A DNA stretch of 64,000 bases. Origin: Mesorhizobium sp. GTDB taxonomy: Bacteria; Pseudomonadota; Alphaproteobacteria; Rhizobiales; Rhizobiaceae. The notes beneath the pieces were generated by a model. It was not told the origin of the DNA and did no database searches. It saw only the letters and a program-made list of their open reading frames with translations. How positions within the stretch are numbered: the stretch's first letter is position 1; each line of letters starts with the position of its first letter. Location: NCBI RefSeq assembly GCF_023954305.1, contig NZ_JAMLIG010000001.1, positions 3,430,001-3,494,000 of the forward strand. Direction: 5' to 3'. Shown piece by piece: positions 45,019 to 56,583 of the stretch. The position numbers and the translations under genes were made by a program.

Positions 45019-46761
45019 TCAGTTCTTCTTCACGGCGACGTCGCGGGTGCCGACGAGGACATAATCGTCGCTGACATTGGCCGGTGCGTCCTGCTTGACA
45101 TTGAGGAAGACGCGCCGTTTCGAGGGATCGTAGCCGGGGTTGACGGCCGGTGCGCGCACGAACACGTTGAAATATTTCGTGACGTTTTGTGGCGCGATGT
45201 AGATGAGGACGGTGCTGGCGCTTGAACCTGTGCAGGCGCCGGCGGCGTTGGCGGCGCAGATGCCGGTCACGGTGAAGCGCGCATTCGCCGGATCGTCGAA
45301 GGGGGCCTCATAGAAACCGTTGACGCGCATCTGCGCCGCCGGGCCGGTGTTCTTGACCGAGACGCGGAATCGGGCGGCGCCGGTCGGCGGCACTGTGAGC
45401 ACGCCGTTGGTCGGCGACAGCGCGGCCACGACCACGTTGCGCAGGGGGAACGAGCCGAACGAGGTCAGGTCGAAACGGTTGGCCGCGTTGAAGGCCAGTT
45501 CGGCCGTGTTGGCGCAGTCGATGACGATCTCGCCCAGACTGAGCGGATCGCCGTTCCGGGCCGTCTGGCTCCCGACCCAGACCCGCAGCCACCGGAACCC
45601 GCCGGCGGGGATGGTGACGGGAACGCTCGGAGTGCCCAGGGTGGAGGGCGGCGTCAACAGCTGCCAATAGGTCTTGAGACGCGAAAAGGCCTCTGACCGG
45701 GCGTGGCAGCCGGTGGCCGCCTGCGCGCCGGTGTTGGTCAGCTTGACGTCGAAAGAGACGCCTTCGTTGACGTAGGCCACGCCGACCTGCTTTGCCACCT
45801 CGGCGCGCAGCACGGCCGGGCCGTAACCGGTCTGCGACTTGACGCTGACGATGCCGCGGGAATAGGCGCGGCTGACCAGCGTCGTTCCGACGCGTCCGGT
45901 GAAGGTGAAATATCCGGAGACCGTGCGCAGCGCCGTCCTGTTGAACGCCGCGTTGTAGGCGAAGGTCACGGCCTTGGCCTGCCCCGGCCCGAGCGCGAAG
46001 GCGGCGGGCAGCACGAAGGCGCCGCCGAGGCTTGCCGTGGGCGTGACGCCCAGCGTCTGGCCGGTGCTGTTGTGGACGACGAAGGTGGCAGACGGGCAGG
46101 TCGAGGCGTGGGTGTAGCCGAGTTCGCAGACATAGTCGCGCCCCTCGTAGGAGGCGCCGCCATACTTCGCCAGGAAGACCGACAGGCCGCCGCCGACGGG
46201 CAGGCGGGAGACGCTGGCATAGATGTCGCCCTCGGCGCCGGCGCGGCCGCCGATCTGCAGCCGGTACTGGGTGTTGGCGGCGGCGTCGAACTGGACGAGG
46301 CTCTGGGCGGAGCTGATGCCCGAAACGACGCGGTTGTCGTTGACGGCGACGAGGGTGAGCGCGCCGCAGGTGGAGCCGCGATAGGCGGCGAGCACCGTGT
46401 TGAAATCGCTGCCGAACGTATGCACCACGATGCGGCCGGCCTGGCCGAACGCGGCGGAGCCCCACTGGGTCTTGGTCATCAGCCCGCCGGGATTGGGCTC
46501 GCAGGGCGGGAAGCTGTAGCCGCCGATGTTGGACATCTCGTAGGTGGCCGTCGGCGAGGGCGAATAGACCCCGCCTCCGCCGGAGGGCGGCGGGACGGGC
46601 GGTATCCACAGCGGCGGGCCGGGGATGAATCGCGGCATCGGCATCCAGCCGGGGATGTAATTTCTCTCGAGCACGCCGGCGCCGGCGCCCTGCGGCGCCA
46701 GGGCGCCACACAGGGCGAGAAGAAGCGCGGCCGCGCGCGCATGGACACCGGACAGATGCAT
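45019..46761 (-). CDS. Large exported protein, PPC-like beta domains
   Basis: 580 residues. Signal peptide MHLSGVHARAAALLLALCGA, then a proline-rich linker (MPRFIPGPPLWIPPVPPP) and a repeated beta-sandwich core. The first part (about 95-190) has RIVVHTFGSDFNTVLAAYRG, with the look of a bacterial pre-peptidase C-terminal domain. Later parts resemble immunoglobulin-like or CARDB-type sandwiches (FDVKLTNTGAQAATGCHARS). It lacks a peptidase domain. Likely extracellular or outer surface, binding role inferred. Confidence 0.65.
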   Translation of the reverse strand: MHLSGVHARAAALLLALCGALAPQGAGAGVLERNYIPGWMPMPRFIPGPPLWIPPVPPPSGGGGVYSPSPTATYEMSNIGGYSFPPCEPNPGGLMTKTQWGSAAFGQAGRIVVHTFGSDFNTVLAAYRGSTCGALTLVAVNDNRVVSGISSAQSLVQFDAAANTQYRLQIGGRAGAEGDIYASVSRLPVGGGLSVFLAKYGGASYEGRDYVCELGYTHASTCPSATFVVHNSTGQTLGVTPTASLGGAFVLPAAFALGPGQAKAVTFAYNAAFNRTALRTVSGYFTFTGRVGTTLVSRAYSRGIVSVKSQTGYGPAVLRAEVAKQVGVAYVNEGVSFDVKLTNTGAQAATGCHARSEAFSRLKTYWQLLTPPSTLGTPSVPVTIPAGGFRWLRVWVGSQTARNGDPLSLGEIVIDCANTAELAFNAANRFDLTSFGSFPLRNVVVAALSPTNGVLTVPPTGAARFRVSVKNTGPAAQMRVNGFYEAPFDDPANARFTVTGICAANAAGACTGSSASTVLIYIAPQNVTKYFNVFVRAPAVNPGYDPSKRRVFLNVKQDAPANVSDDYVLVGTRDVAVKKN

Positions 46762-46998
46762 GACGATCCCCTTCGCCGCGCCCGCGGCCGGCGCGAAGAA
46801 CGCGTCCGGCCAGTCTGTATTCGGTATGGTTATGCCGTCTTGAACCGCCGCGCGGACAAATATAGCCGGTCGCCGGAGGTTGGCTACTCTTATCCTTTAT
46901 TGCCGAGGCGGACAAGAGAGCAGGAGGGATGAAGTCTTGGCGGCAGGATTTCCGAGCGGATTCAAAGCACAAGGGGGGAGGCGGCGCAGGGTTCGGCC

Positions 46999-47343
46999 TC
47001 AGCCGGTTTCGCCGGGGGCGGCGCGCAGCTGCGCCGGCAGGGGGGCGCTGGAGCAAGCGAGGTGGACGTCGCGGGCGAGCAGCCTGCGCTTCTTGGCCTG
47101 GTGGTCGCGCGACGCGGCGGCGAGCGCCAGCCCGTAGGGACCCATCAGCGCGCCGACCGCCAGGTTCATCGGCGGCTTCCTGTTGGCCTCCCACTCTGCG
47201 GCCGCCGCGCGCGCCGTCCGGCATTCGGGGGAAGTGGCCTTCGGGTCGAACTGGGGGAGCGCAGTGGACGTGGGCGCCGGCGCGGAGGCGCAGCCGGCGA
47301 GCGCCAGGAGGCAGGCGGCGAGGAGGAATCGGGTGGGGCGCAT
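46999..47343 (-). CDS. Small lipoprotein
   Basis: 114 residues from the ATG at 47343. The signal is MRPTRFLLAACLLALAGC with lipobox LAGC, then APAPTSTALPQFDPK. The mature part is short with a helix (RTARAAAAEWEANRKPP) and two cysteines (ECRTAR, HLACSSAP). Unknown function. Confidence 0.6.
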   Translation of the reverse strand: MRPTRFLLAACLLALAGCASAPAPTSTALPQFDPKATSPECRTARAAAAEWEANRKPPMNLAVGALMGPYGLALAAASRDHQAKKRRLLARDVHLACSSAPLPAQLRAAPGETG

Positions 47344-47410
47344 CAATGCTCCATGTTCTCCCGCCCGGGACGGAATTAGCCGACGCGGAGGTCAGGGGCA
47401 AGTGGGGTGA

Positions 47411-47590
47411 GCGCCGGTTCGCCGCAGGCGAATTCGTCGTGCCAGTGGCACGACGAAAGGTCGGCGAACGCCGGGAGGCTGCGACGCAGCCGGGACCCGG
47501 CTGGCGACGCTGCAGTGGCGATTCGCGTTCCTGACCGCCGGGATTGTCCGCGAGGTCAGGGCATGAATCCCAGGGTAGAGCCCTGGGATG
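47411..47590. repeat. Cluster of intergenic hairpins
   Basis: Several perfect palindromes in sequence: TTCGCC/GGCGAA at 47418-47432; an 11-base stem at 47433-47457 (TTCGTCGTGCC, AGT, complement); and an 8-base stem TCCCAGGG/CCCTGGGA at 47568-47588. They resemble the mosaic palindromes found between rhizobial genes. They form the left border of the AT-rich reverse transcriptase island. Confidence 0.55.
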
Positions 47591-47762
47591 ACGAAGGGGA
47601 GGCCGGGGAAAGTATGCTTCTTCCTGCCTGCGCGAACTTTGCTGCCGGAAAGCTTTCTACGGAAGAAAGCAAACTGGCCCTTACCGCCCGCAGATCCGAA
47701 TTGAGGGTCTTGAACGTGCGAAAACGAATACTTACCTACCAAACACGGGGGTTCCCGGACGC

Positions 47763-48005
47763 AGGTCAATTGCGACCTATGGATCGCTAGTAACGAAGCG
47801 AGTCAGTTGTTAAGACTGTCAATAGGACAAACAGTCAGCAACGACGCGATTAGCTGAATCATTTCGGTTACTCCGTCTAGTTGGCTGTGCGCCCGTAGAT
47901 ACCGCCTGGCTACCGCCAGACCGATCTCTACAGCGACAGTATAACATATTTCGTTGATCTAGGACGAAGCGGCGCAAATGCCGAGGCGAAGCGGCGCAAA
48001 TGCCG
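47763..48005 (+). ncRNA. Candidate structured ncRNA upstream of the reverse transcriptase
   Basis: A run of hairpins ending 31 bases before the reverse transcriptase ATG. Elements: AGGTC/GACCT at 47763-47778. A long stem at about 47786-47854 (GCTA with TAGC, GTTGTT with AGCAAC, GACTGT with ACAGTC around an 11-base loop). CTGGC/GCCAG at 47906-47919. Then two direct repeats of a 19-base unit at 47965-47983 and 47987-48005, each able to form CGGC/GCCG. Single-gene defence RTs (DRT2) use an upstream ncRNA as template; this is a likely but unproven parallel. Boundaries are guesses. Confidence 0.5.
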
Positions 48006-48036
48006 TGATGAACTGGCGGGGGTGGTAGCTTATTCC

Positions 48037-49512
48037 ATGCCTATTGGTGCTGCCACCCCCACTCACCCAGAGCCTTGGGAACCTCGTCAAAGAGACACCA
48101 AACGATACCTGCATTTTGATCGGCACATTAGTGTCGCCGAAATCATTGCCTTGACCAACAATCCAAAGGCGGTAGCGTCAAATTCTTTCTATCCGCTTCT
48201 AAGATTCAAAGAGGAGTGGGTGAAGTTCCGAGTTGACTCGAAGCGAAAAAAGAAGATCCGACCTTTAAGGTACTCCTCTCGAAGAGACGCCGCGATCTAC
48301 GCGAGATACAGGGCGCTCCTCTCCGAAAAGTATGAGCAGAAACTACGCGAACTTGGTATCCAAGAGGTTCCAATCGCCTACAGGAAGATTCCCAATAGAG
48401 GAATATCTGGGAACAAGTCTAATATAGATTTCGCACGTGATATTTTCGAAAATATTCGGAAAATCGGCAATTGCGTCGTCACTGTTGTGGATATCAAGTC
48501 CTATTTCGAAAGTCTAGATCATCGACTCATACGAGAAAGATGGGAGGAAATATTAGGAAGTTCGCTGCCGGAGGATCATGAGGCAATATTCCGTGCGCTG
48601 ACGAAATACACGTTTGTGGATCGTGAGGCTGTTTATGAGAGGCTTGGCTTGTACGAGAAAGTCAAGTCTGGAACCCGAAAGATGCAGCGAAAGGCAGTAA
48701 TTGACGTGCTGAGATCTCATGGCTATAAGCAAATATGCAGCCCTAAAGAATTCAGGGATCGTATTTGCGGACGAGATCCAAATTACCCTAGTTTGATCCA
48801 AAGGAATCCGAAAAATTACGGTATACCACAAGGTACCCCAATTTCTGATTTGATAGCAAATTTCTATCTATTACATTTCGATTTACTAATTGCGAAATAC
48901 GCAGAAGATGAAGGAGGAGTATATCGAAGGTACTCTGATGACATAATTTTAGTCATGCCGTATTCTGATGGTGACGATCCGCTCCGTGATAAGAATCTGC
49001 TCCAAGCCGAAATTTCGAATTATGGCTCTGAGCTCCAAATCCAAAATCGGAAGGTGACTGTCGCTCGCTTCGTGGCGACAAAATCTCGAATCATATTCTC
49101 TCACGTGTATGGCGATCGTGTCCGGAATGGCCTAGAATATCTGGGGTTCGAGTACAATGGAAAATTGGTAAAGATCAAGAATTCGACACTTTCTAACGCC
49201 TGGAGAAAACTCAAAAGATACTCATATGGTCATGCAAAATACTTTGTAAGGCGATATCGCGAAAAGGGTGAAACCTGGCTGCGAAGCAATTACCCTTTCT
49301 CGGACGTCGAATTGCATATGCTGCGTGATGTCACGGTCGGGCAAGACACCGGGTTCGACACCTGGACCTTTATTAAGTATACAAGACGGGCGAGTAGAGC
49401 ATTTTCTAGTTTTGATCGTATATTTTCGAAACAAACTCGACGCTATCGATACAAACCGGCATCTATTGCTTTGGAGTGTTTTGAAAGAGCCTTGGAAAGG
49501 CACGGTAAATAG
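48037..49512 (+). CDS. Stand-alone reverse transcriptase, DRT/unknown-group type
   Basis: 491 residues from the ATG at 48037 (GGCGGGGGTGG upstream); a GTG at 48022 is the alternative. RT motifs are present in order: AYRKIPNRGISGN near residue 114; motif A DIKSYFESLD at 152-161; motif B GIPQGTPISD at 262-271; catalytic YSDD at 299-302 (YRRYSDDIILV); motif E LEYLGFEYNG. There is no maturase X domain, HNH or intron domain V/VI, no msr-msd, and no CRISPR or integrase neighbour. This fits the unknown-group RTs that act alone in phage defence. Codon use and GC are clearly lower than neighbours, indicating transfer. Confidence 0.8.
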   Translation: MPIGAATPTHPEPWEPRQRDTKRYLHFDRHISVAEIIALTNNPKAVASNSFYPLLRFKEEWVKFRVDSKRKKKIRPLRYSSRRDAAIYARYRALLSEKYEQKLRELGIQEVPIAYRKIPNRGISGNKSNIDFARDIFENIRKIGNCVVTVVDIKSYFESLDHRLIRERWEEILGSSLPEDHEAIFRALTKYTFVDREAVYERLGLYEKVKSGTRKMQRKAVIDVLRSHGYKQICSPKEFRDRICGRDPNYPSLIQRNPKNYGIPQGTPISDLIANFYLLHFDLLIAKYAEDEGGVYRRYSDDIILVMPYSDGDDPLRDKNLLQAEISNYGSELQIQNRKVTVARFVATKSRIIFSHVYGDRVRNGLEYLGFEYNGKLVKIKNSTLSNAWRKLKRYSYGHAKYFVRRYREKGETWLRSNYPFSDVELHMLRDVTVGQDTGFDTWTFIKYTRRASRAFSSFDRIFSKQTRRYRYKPASIALECFERALERHGK

Positions 49513-50108
49513 CTGGTATCGGTTGCCGCTGGTTGTCACAACGCTACAAGAATCCCCAGATCTTTCGCTTCAGAATGCTACCGGCGCGGCCTGTCCCTTC
49601 TCCCCGTTCACGGGGAGAAGGTGTCACGAAGTGACGGATGAGGGGCGGGCGCAGAGGTCCGAAGGCTGGCGCTGCCCCTCGCTGGCCTGCGGGCCATCTG
49701 GGCGGGTCCTGGTGCTTCGGCACCTCCCGCCCGTTCGAGCCCTCCCATCGTGCCACCGGCACGATGGGTTCGTCTGCGACGAACCGGGCTCTCACCCCCG
49801 TAAACGGGGAGAGAGACGCAGTTTCGGTCTCGCGCCTGTCCTTCTCCCCTTGTGGGAGAAGGTGGCCGAGCGACGCGAGGTCGGATGAGGGGTGTTGGAC
49901 GGAGTGGGGCGGCGCGGAATCGGGTGCTGACGTCGCCTGGTCTGAGGCGCCGCGTTTCTTCCAGCACCCCTCATCCGCCCCTTCGGGGCACCTTCTCCCA
50001 CGAGGGGAGAAGGACAGGCCGGGGCTCCATGCGCGGGGACCCCACCCGGCCAGCCTTTGGCCGGCCGCCCTCCCATCAAGGGGGAGGGACCGGGCCGCGC
50101 CCGGTCGC
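49513..50108. repeat. Intergenic cluster of palindromic repeats after the RT gene
   Basis: About 600 bases without a gene. Three related elements built of CCTTCTCCC...GGGAGAAGG stems followed or preceded by CGGATGAGGGG: 49596-49645 (11-base stem at 49596-49621 and GTCAC/GTGAC at 49623-49635), about 49840-49895, and the inverted form at about 49964-50020. Other shorter hairpins lie between. They are the mosaic type common in GC-rich proteobacteria and form the right border of the RT island. Confidence 0.6.
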
Positions 50109-53618
<3,510 letters not shown>

Positions 53619-53743
53619 GTTCTTCCCGGCGTGTGCGCAAGCCGCCGGTGCGGGCAGGTCCGCCGGCGGCCGATCGATTCCGATATCAGGCTAGGCGGGC
53701 TCTATAGGGGAGAAGAGGGCCGGGGGGAACCCCGGAAATGGGA

Positions 53744-53767
53744 CGCCGGGCAGGTCGACGCCCGGCG
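53744..53767. other. Hairpin in carB / receptor intergenic region
   Basis: Eight-base stem CGCCGGGC (53744-53751) with GCCCGGCG (53760-53767), loop of eight bases. A second six-base stem lies at 53720-53735. They lie in the divergent region and may be part of the carB leader on the minus strand. Confidence 0.35.
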
Positions 53768-53791
53768 CGTCAAATCGGTCTCCGATAAAGT

Positions 53792-53806
53792 TGACTCCTT
53801 ATATCA
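53792..53806. promoter_or_regulatory. Candidate iron-responsive TGA-N9-TCA site
   Basis: TGA at 53792-53794, nine bases, TCA at 53804-53806: the pattern described as the IRO box recognised by RirA in rhizobia. It lies 82 bases upstream of the TonB-dependent receptor start, in the divergent region with carB. The motif is short and can occur by chance. Confidence 0.35.
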
Positions 53807-53887
53807 AGTAACATAGGGGCATTCCCGAGGACGCCAGATCGCCGATCAAGCCACCTCTCGTATTGCGGACAGCGTCGGGGGACGTAG

Positions 53888-56095
53888 GTGGCCAAGAGCA
53901 TCATTTCGAGGACGGGGACCTGCCGGCGGTTGATCGCCGTGTTCGCATGGAGCGCGGCGGCGACCTGGAGCGCGGCTTCGCAGGAGCCGACGCCGCTCGA
54001 ACGCATCGTCATCAACGGCAAGTCCGACCGGCTCTGCCTCCCAGTCAGCGCGCCGCGCGAACAAGGCGACGCGCGTGCGCGCTGTGTCGGCGAGGGCGTG
54101 GCGCGCGAAAACCTGCCGGGCTCGACGATCGACCGTACGCAATATGTCGCTATGCCGACGGGGCCGAGAGTGCAGGATGTGGTCAAGCGTCTGCCGGGAG
54201 TGGTGACCGGCGGCGCGCCGGGCGAGGATAAGGACGCGCGCGTTCTCGGCCTCGACAAGGAATACACGCGCACCACCGTCGACGGCATCCAACTGCCCGA
54301 CGGCGGCGAGAAGCGCGAGTTCAACCTCGACCGGCTGTCGACGGTGCTGGTCGATTCGGTCGACGTGATCCGCGGCCGCCGCGCCGAGATGGACGGCGAC
54401 GGCATCGCCGGGCGGATCGACATCAAGCTGCGCGACATTCCCGCCGATATCGGCTGGGAGGCGTCGAGCGCCCTCGGCGGCTCGAGCGACGGGCACCTGC
54501 AGCACTGGCACTCGATCGTCGGCGGCGGGATGCTCAACGGAAATTTCGGTATGCAGGGCGGTATCGTCTACAGCGACCAGGCGGTGTCGAAGACCAAGGA
54601 TAAATACGACAGGAGCGGAAATCTCTCCGAGCAGGAGCGGGAGAAGAAGCCGGTCCGGTCGGTGGACATGCTTCTCGACGTGCTGTGGCAGAACGAAGCC
54701 AATGCGGTCCGTTTAAAGCCGATGTTCCTCGATCAGGTCGAGACGAAGGACAAGACCAAGACCAAATACAAGGACGGCGCGCTTAACGGCACGGAAACCG
54801 AGCACGAGGAGAAGCGCAAGCAGACCATCGGCGGAACCCTGTCCTGGCGACACGATTTCGAGGGGCTTTCGGGTGCCAGCCTCGAAACCAGGGCGGCCTA
54901 CTATTCGGGTACCGAAGACAACAAGAAGACCAAGCGGGTCTACAAGAAAGACGGCAGCGAGGACGCCGCCAAGCGGGAGACCGAATACGAAGACAAGTCC
55001 GACACGATTCTGCAGGGCAAGGCGACGATGGCGCTGCCCTTGGAACTCTTCGACAAGGACCACGAACTGAAGTTCGGCGGCCTGGCGCGCTACAAGGACC
55101 GGCGCAAGGACAAGCAGAAATACGCCGCGGACGGCGATCTCGCCGACCCCGGCGTCAAGGACACCTACACGATCGAGGAGACCGTGGTCGCCGGCTTCGT
55201 CCAGGACAGGATCCGGCTGGGGGAGCGGCTGAGCATCATTCCGGGGCTGCGCGTCGAAGCGGCCTGGCTCGACGCCAGCGCGCTGTCGAACCAGGCCAGC
55301 GAGGGGGTGACGGTCGATTTCCTGCCTTCGCTTCCGGTCGAGCTCGAACTGACCGACCGCTGGTCGCTGCATGCCAGTGCCGCGCGCGTCGTCAACCGAC
55401 CGAAATTCGACCTGCTGATCCCCTACGAGGAGGAGAAGGACGACCGCTACGTTATCGGGAATCCCGACCTCGACCCGGAGAAGGGATGGGCCTTCGACGC
55501 CGACCTCGCCTATCACGCCGGCTATATGTCCCTCGGTTTCGGCTTCTTCCATCGCCAGATTTCCGGCATCATCGAGGAGGTCGACACCGGTGTCGTCAGG
55601 GACGGCAAGACCGTCTATACCAACCAAAACGTCGGCGACGGCTGGACCAACGGAGCGATCCTGTCGCAGCGCGTTTCGCTCGACTTTCTCGACATGCCGA
55701 TCATCGACGGCTTCGCGGTTTCCTCCAGCCAGACGTTTGCCCATAGCCGGTTGCGCGAATATGCGACGGGCGAGGTGCGGGCCTTCAAGGAACAGCCGAC
55801 ATTCTGGGGCGACCTGACGGTGGAATGGACCGATCCGTCGCGCCGGTTCTATGCGGCGACGGCGCTCAGCTACACGGGCAAGGTCGCAAAATCGGGCGAC
55901 GGCGACGGCGAGTACCGCGAAGCGGAGCTCAGCCTCGACGCGCAGCTACGCTACCGGCTCACCGACACGGTGGAATTGTTCGCGCTCGGCGAGAATTTGA
56001 CGGGGACGGAGCGCGTCAAGGTCAAGGCCGACGGCACGCGCGAAGTCGAAAAGGGTCCGACGACGTTCTTCGCCGGACTGAAGGCGAGATACTGA
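53888..56095 (+). CDS. TonB-dependent outer-membrane receptor
   Basis: 735 residues from a GTG start. Signal peptide near residues 10-30 (RRLIAVFAWSAAATWSAASQ). Plug domain about 55-185 (QDVVKRLPGVVTGGAPGEDK, RTTVDGIQLPDGG). Then a beta-barrel ending in an aromatic residue (FFAGLKARY), typical of the last strand. The barrel is unusually rich in lysine, aspartate and glutamate, e.g. SKTKDKYDRSGNLSEQEREK. It imports a metal chelate or other nutrient with TonB energy; the ligand is unknown. Its stop overlaps the next start by one base (TGATG). Confidence 0.88.
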   Translation: MAKSIISRTGTCRRLIAVFAWSAAATWSAASQEPTPLERIVINGKSDRLCLPVSAPREQGDARARCVGEGVARENLPGSTIDRTQYVAMPTGPRVQDVVKRLPGVVTGGAPGEDKDARVLGLDKEYTRTTVDGIQLPDGGEKREFNLDRLSTVLVDSVDVIRGRRAEMDGDGIAGRIDIKLRDIPADIGWEASSALGGSSDGHLQHWHSIVGGGMLNGNFGMQGGIVYSDQAVSKTKDKYDRSGNLSEQEREKKPVRSVDMLLDVLWQNEANAVRLKPMFLDQVETKDKTKTKYKDGALNGTETEHEEKRKQTIGGTLSWRHDFEGLSGASLETRAAYYSGTEDNKKTKRVYKKDGSEDAAKRETEYEDKSDTILQGKATMALPLELFDKDHELKFGGLARYKDRRKDKQKYAADGDLADPGVKDTYTIEETVVAGFVQDRIRLGERLSIIPGLRVEAAWLDASALSNQASEGVTVDFLPSLPVELELTDRWSLHASAARVVNRPKFDLLIPYEEEKDDRYVIGNPDLDPEKGWAFDADLAYHAGYMSLGFGFFHRQISGIIEEVDTGVVRDGKTVYTNQNVGDGWTNGAILSQRVSLDFLDMPIIDGFAVSSSQTFAHSRLREYATGEVRAFKEQPTFWGDLTVEWTDPSRRFYAATALSYTGKVAKSGDGDGEYREAELSLDAQLRYRLTDTVELFALGENLTGTERVKVKADGTREVEKGPTTFFAGLKARY

Positions 56096-56382
56096 TGGCC
56101 AAGCCGCGCAGCGCCCAGTTCGGCCGCCTCGATCATTGTGCCTGCCACGACATCTCGGCCGAGCGCATCGCCGACTGCGTTCACAGCGGCGCGGCAAGCG
56201 TCGTGGCGGTGTTCGCGATGAACCGCTGCAAGTTGAAATGCGGCGATTGCGTCCCGGCGATCCGCCGGGCGATCGCCGGCCAGGCGGACAGCCAATCCAT
56301 CCCAGCCACAAAGGAGAATTTCGATGGGACACCACATGGAACCGGGCCAGGCCAAGGTCAAGCTCGAGCACTACCTGGATGA
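56095..56382 (+). CDS. BFD-like (2Fe-2S) protein
   Basis: 95 residues. It has cysteines in the pattern of bacterioferritin-associated ferredoxin: CACH at residues 15-18 and CKLKCGDC at 45-52, with RIADCVHSG between. It should bind one 2Fe-2S cluster and may pass electrons to release or reduce iron. The start overlaps the receptor stop. The C-terminal 20 residues or so overlap the next gene in another frame (56324-56382), so the true end could be earlier or the last segment may be dispensable. Confidence 0.65.
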   Translation: MAKPRSAQFGRLDHCACHDISAERIADCVHSGAASVVAVFAMNRCKLKCGDCVPAIRRAIAGQADSQSIPATKENFDGTPHGTGPGQGQARALPG

Positions 56383-56530
56383 CGGCAACAAGATCGCCTT
56401 CGAGGCCTATGTCGACGCCTCGGACTACCAGGCGGCGGTCGCCGCGGCGGAGAGCCTGTTCAGCGACGCGCTGAAGTCGATCGCCGGCGGCGGTGCCGCT
56501 TCGATGCGCAAGGTCAAGATCGAGATGTAG
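56324..56530 (+). CDS. Small conserved-looking protein
   Basis: 68 residues. AAGGAGAATTTC provides a strong ribosome site for the ATG at 56324. Sequence begins MGHHMEPGQAKVKLEHYLDD and ends SMRKVKIEM. It overlaps the BFD-like gene by 59 bases in a different frame. Small acidic/basic mixed protein, no family recognised; position in the operon suggests a role with the receptor. Confidence 0.6.
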   Translation: MGHHMEPGQAKVKLEHYLDDGNKIAFEAYVDASDYQAAVAAAESLFSDALKSIAGGGAASMRKVKIEM

Positions 56531-56583
56531 CGAGTGGCGGCCGCGCTTCCCGCGCGGTCGCGCCTCCCGCGGAGGACAAAGCC

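Larger units (their letters stand above)
47344..48036. other. Non-coding stretch upstream of the reverse transcriptase
   Basis: About 690 bases without a supported gene. The first part holds a chain of hairpins (see 47411-47590). From about 47600 to 47760 GC content falls and I see no structure. From 47763 the sequence folds into the candidate non-coding RNA listed separately. A weak TATAAC lies at 47940-47945 but has no good -35. Confidence 0.5.

Noticed and set aside
47965..48005. Tandem 19-base repeat as a CRISPR or iteron origin
   Set aside because: Only two units, 22 bases apart; too few for a CRISPR array and no replication gene nearby.
48037..49512. Reverse transcriptase as part of a group II intron or retron
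   Set aside because: No domain V/VI-like RNA, no maturase region or HNH domain in the protein, and no msr-msd-like inverted pair at the expected place; the defence-RT explanation fits better.
49596..50020. CRISPR-like array in the repeat cluster
   Set aside because: The repeats are palindromes in both orientations with irregular spacing, not regular repeats with unique spacers.
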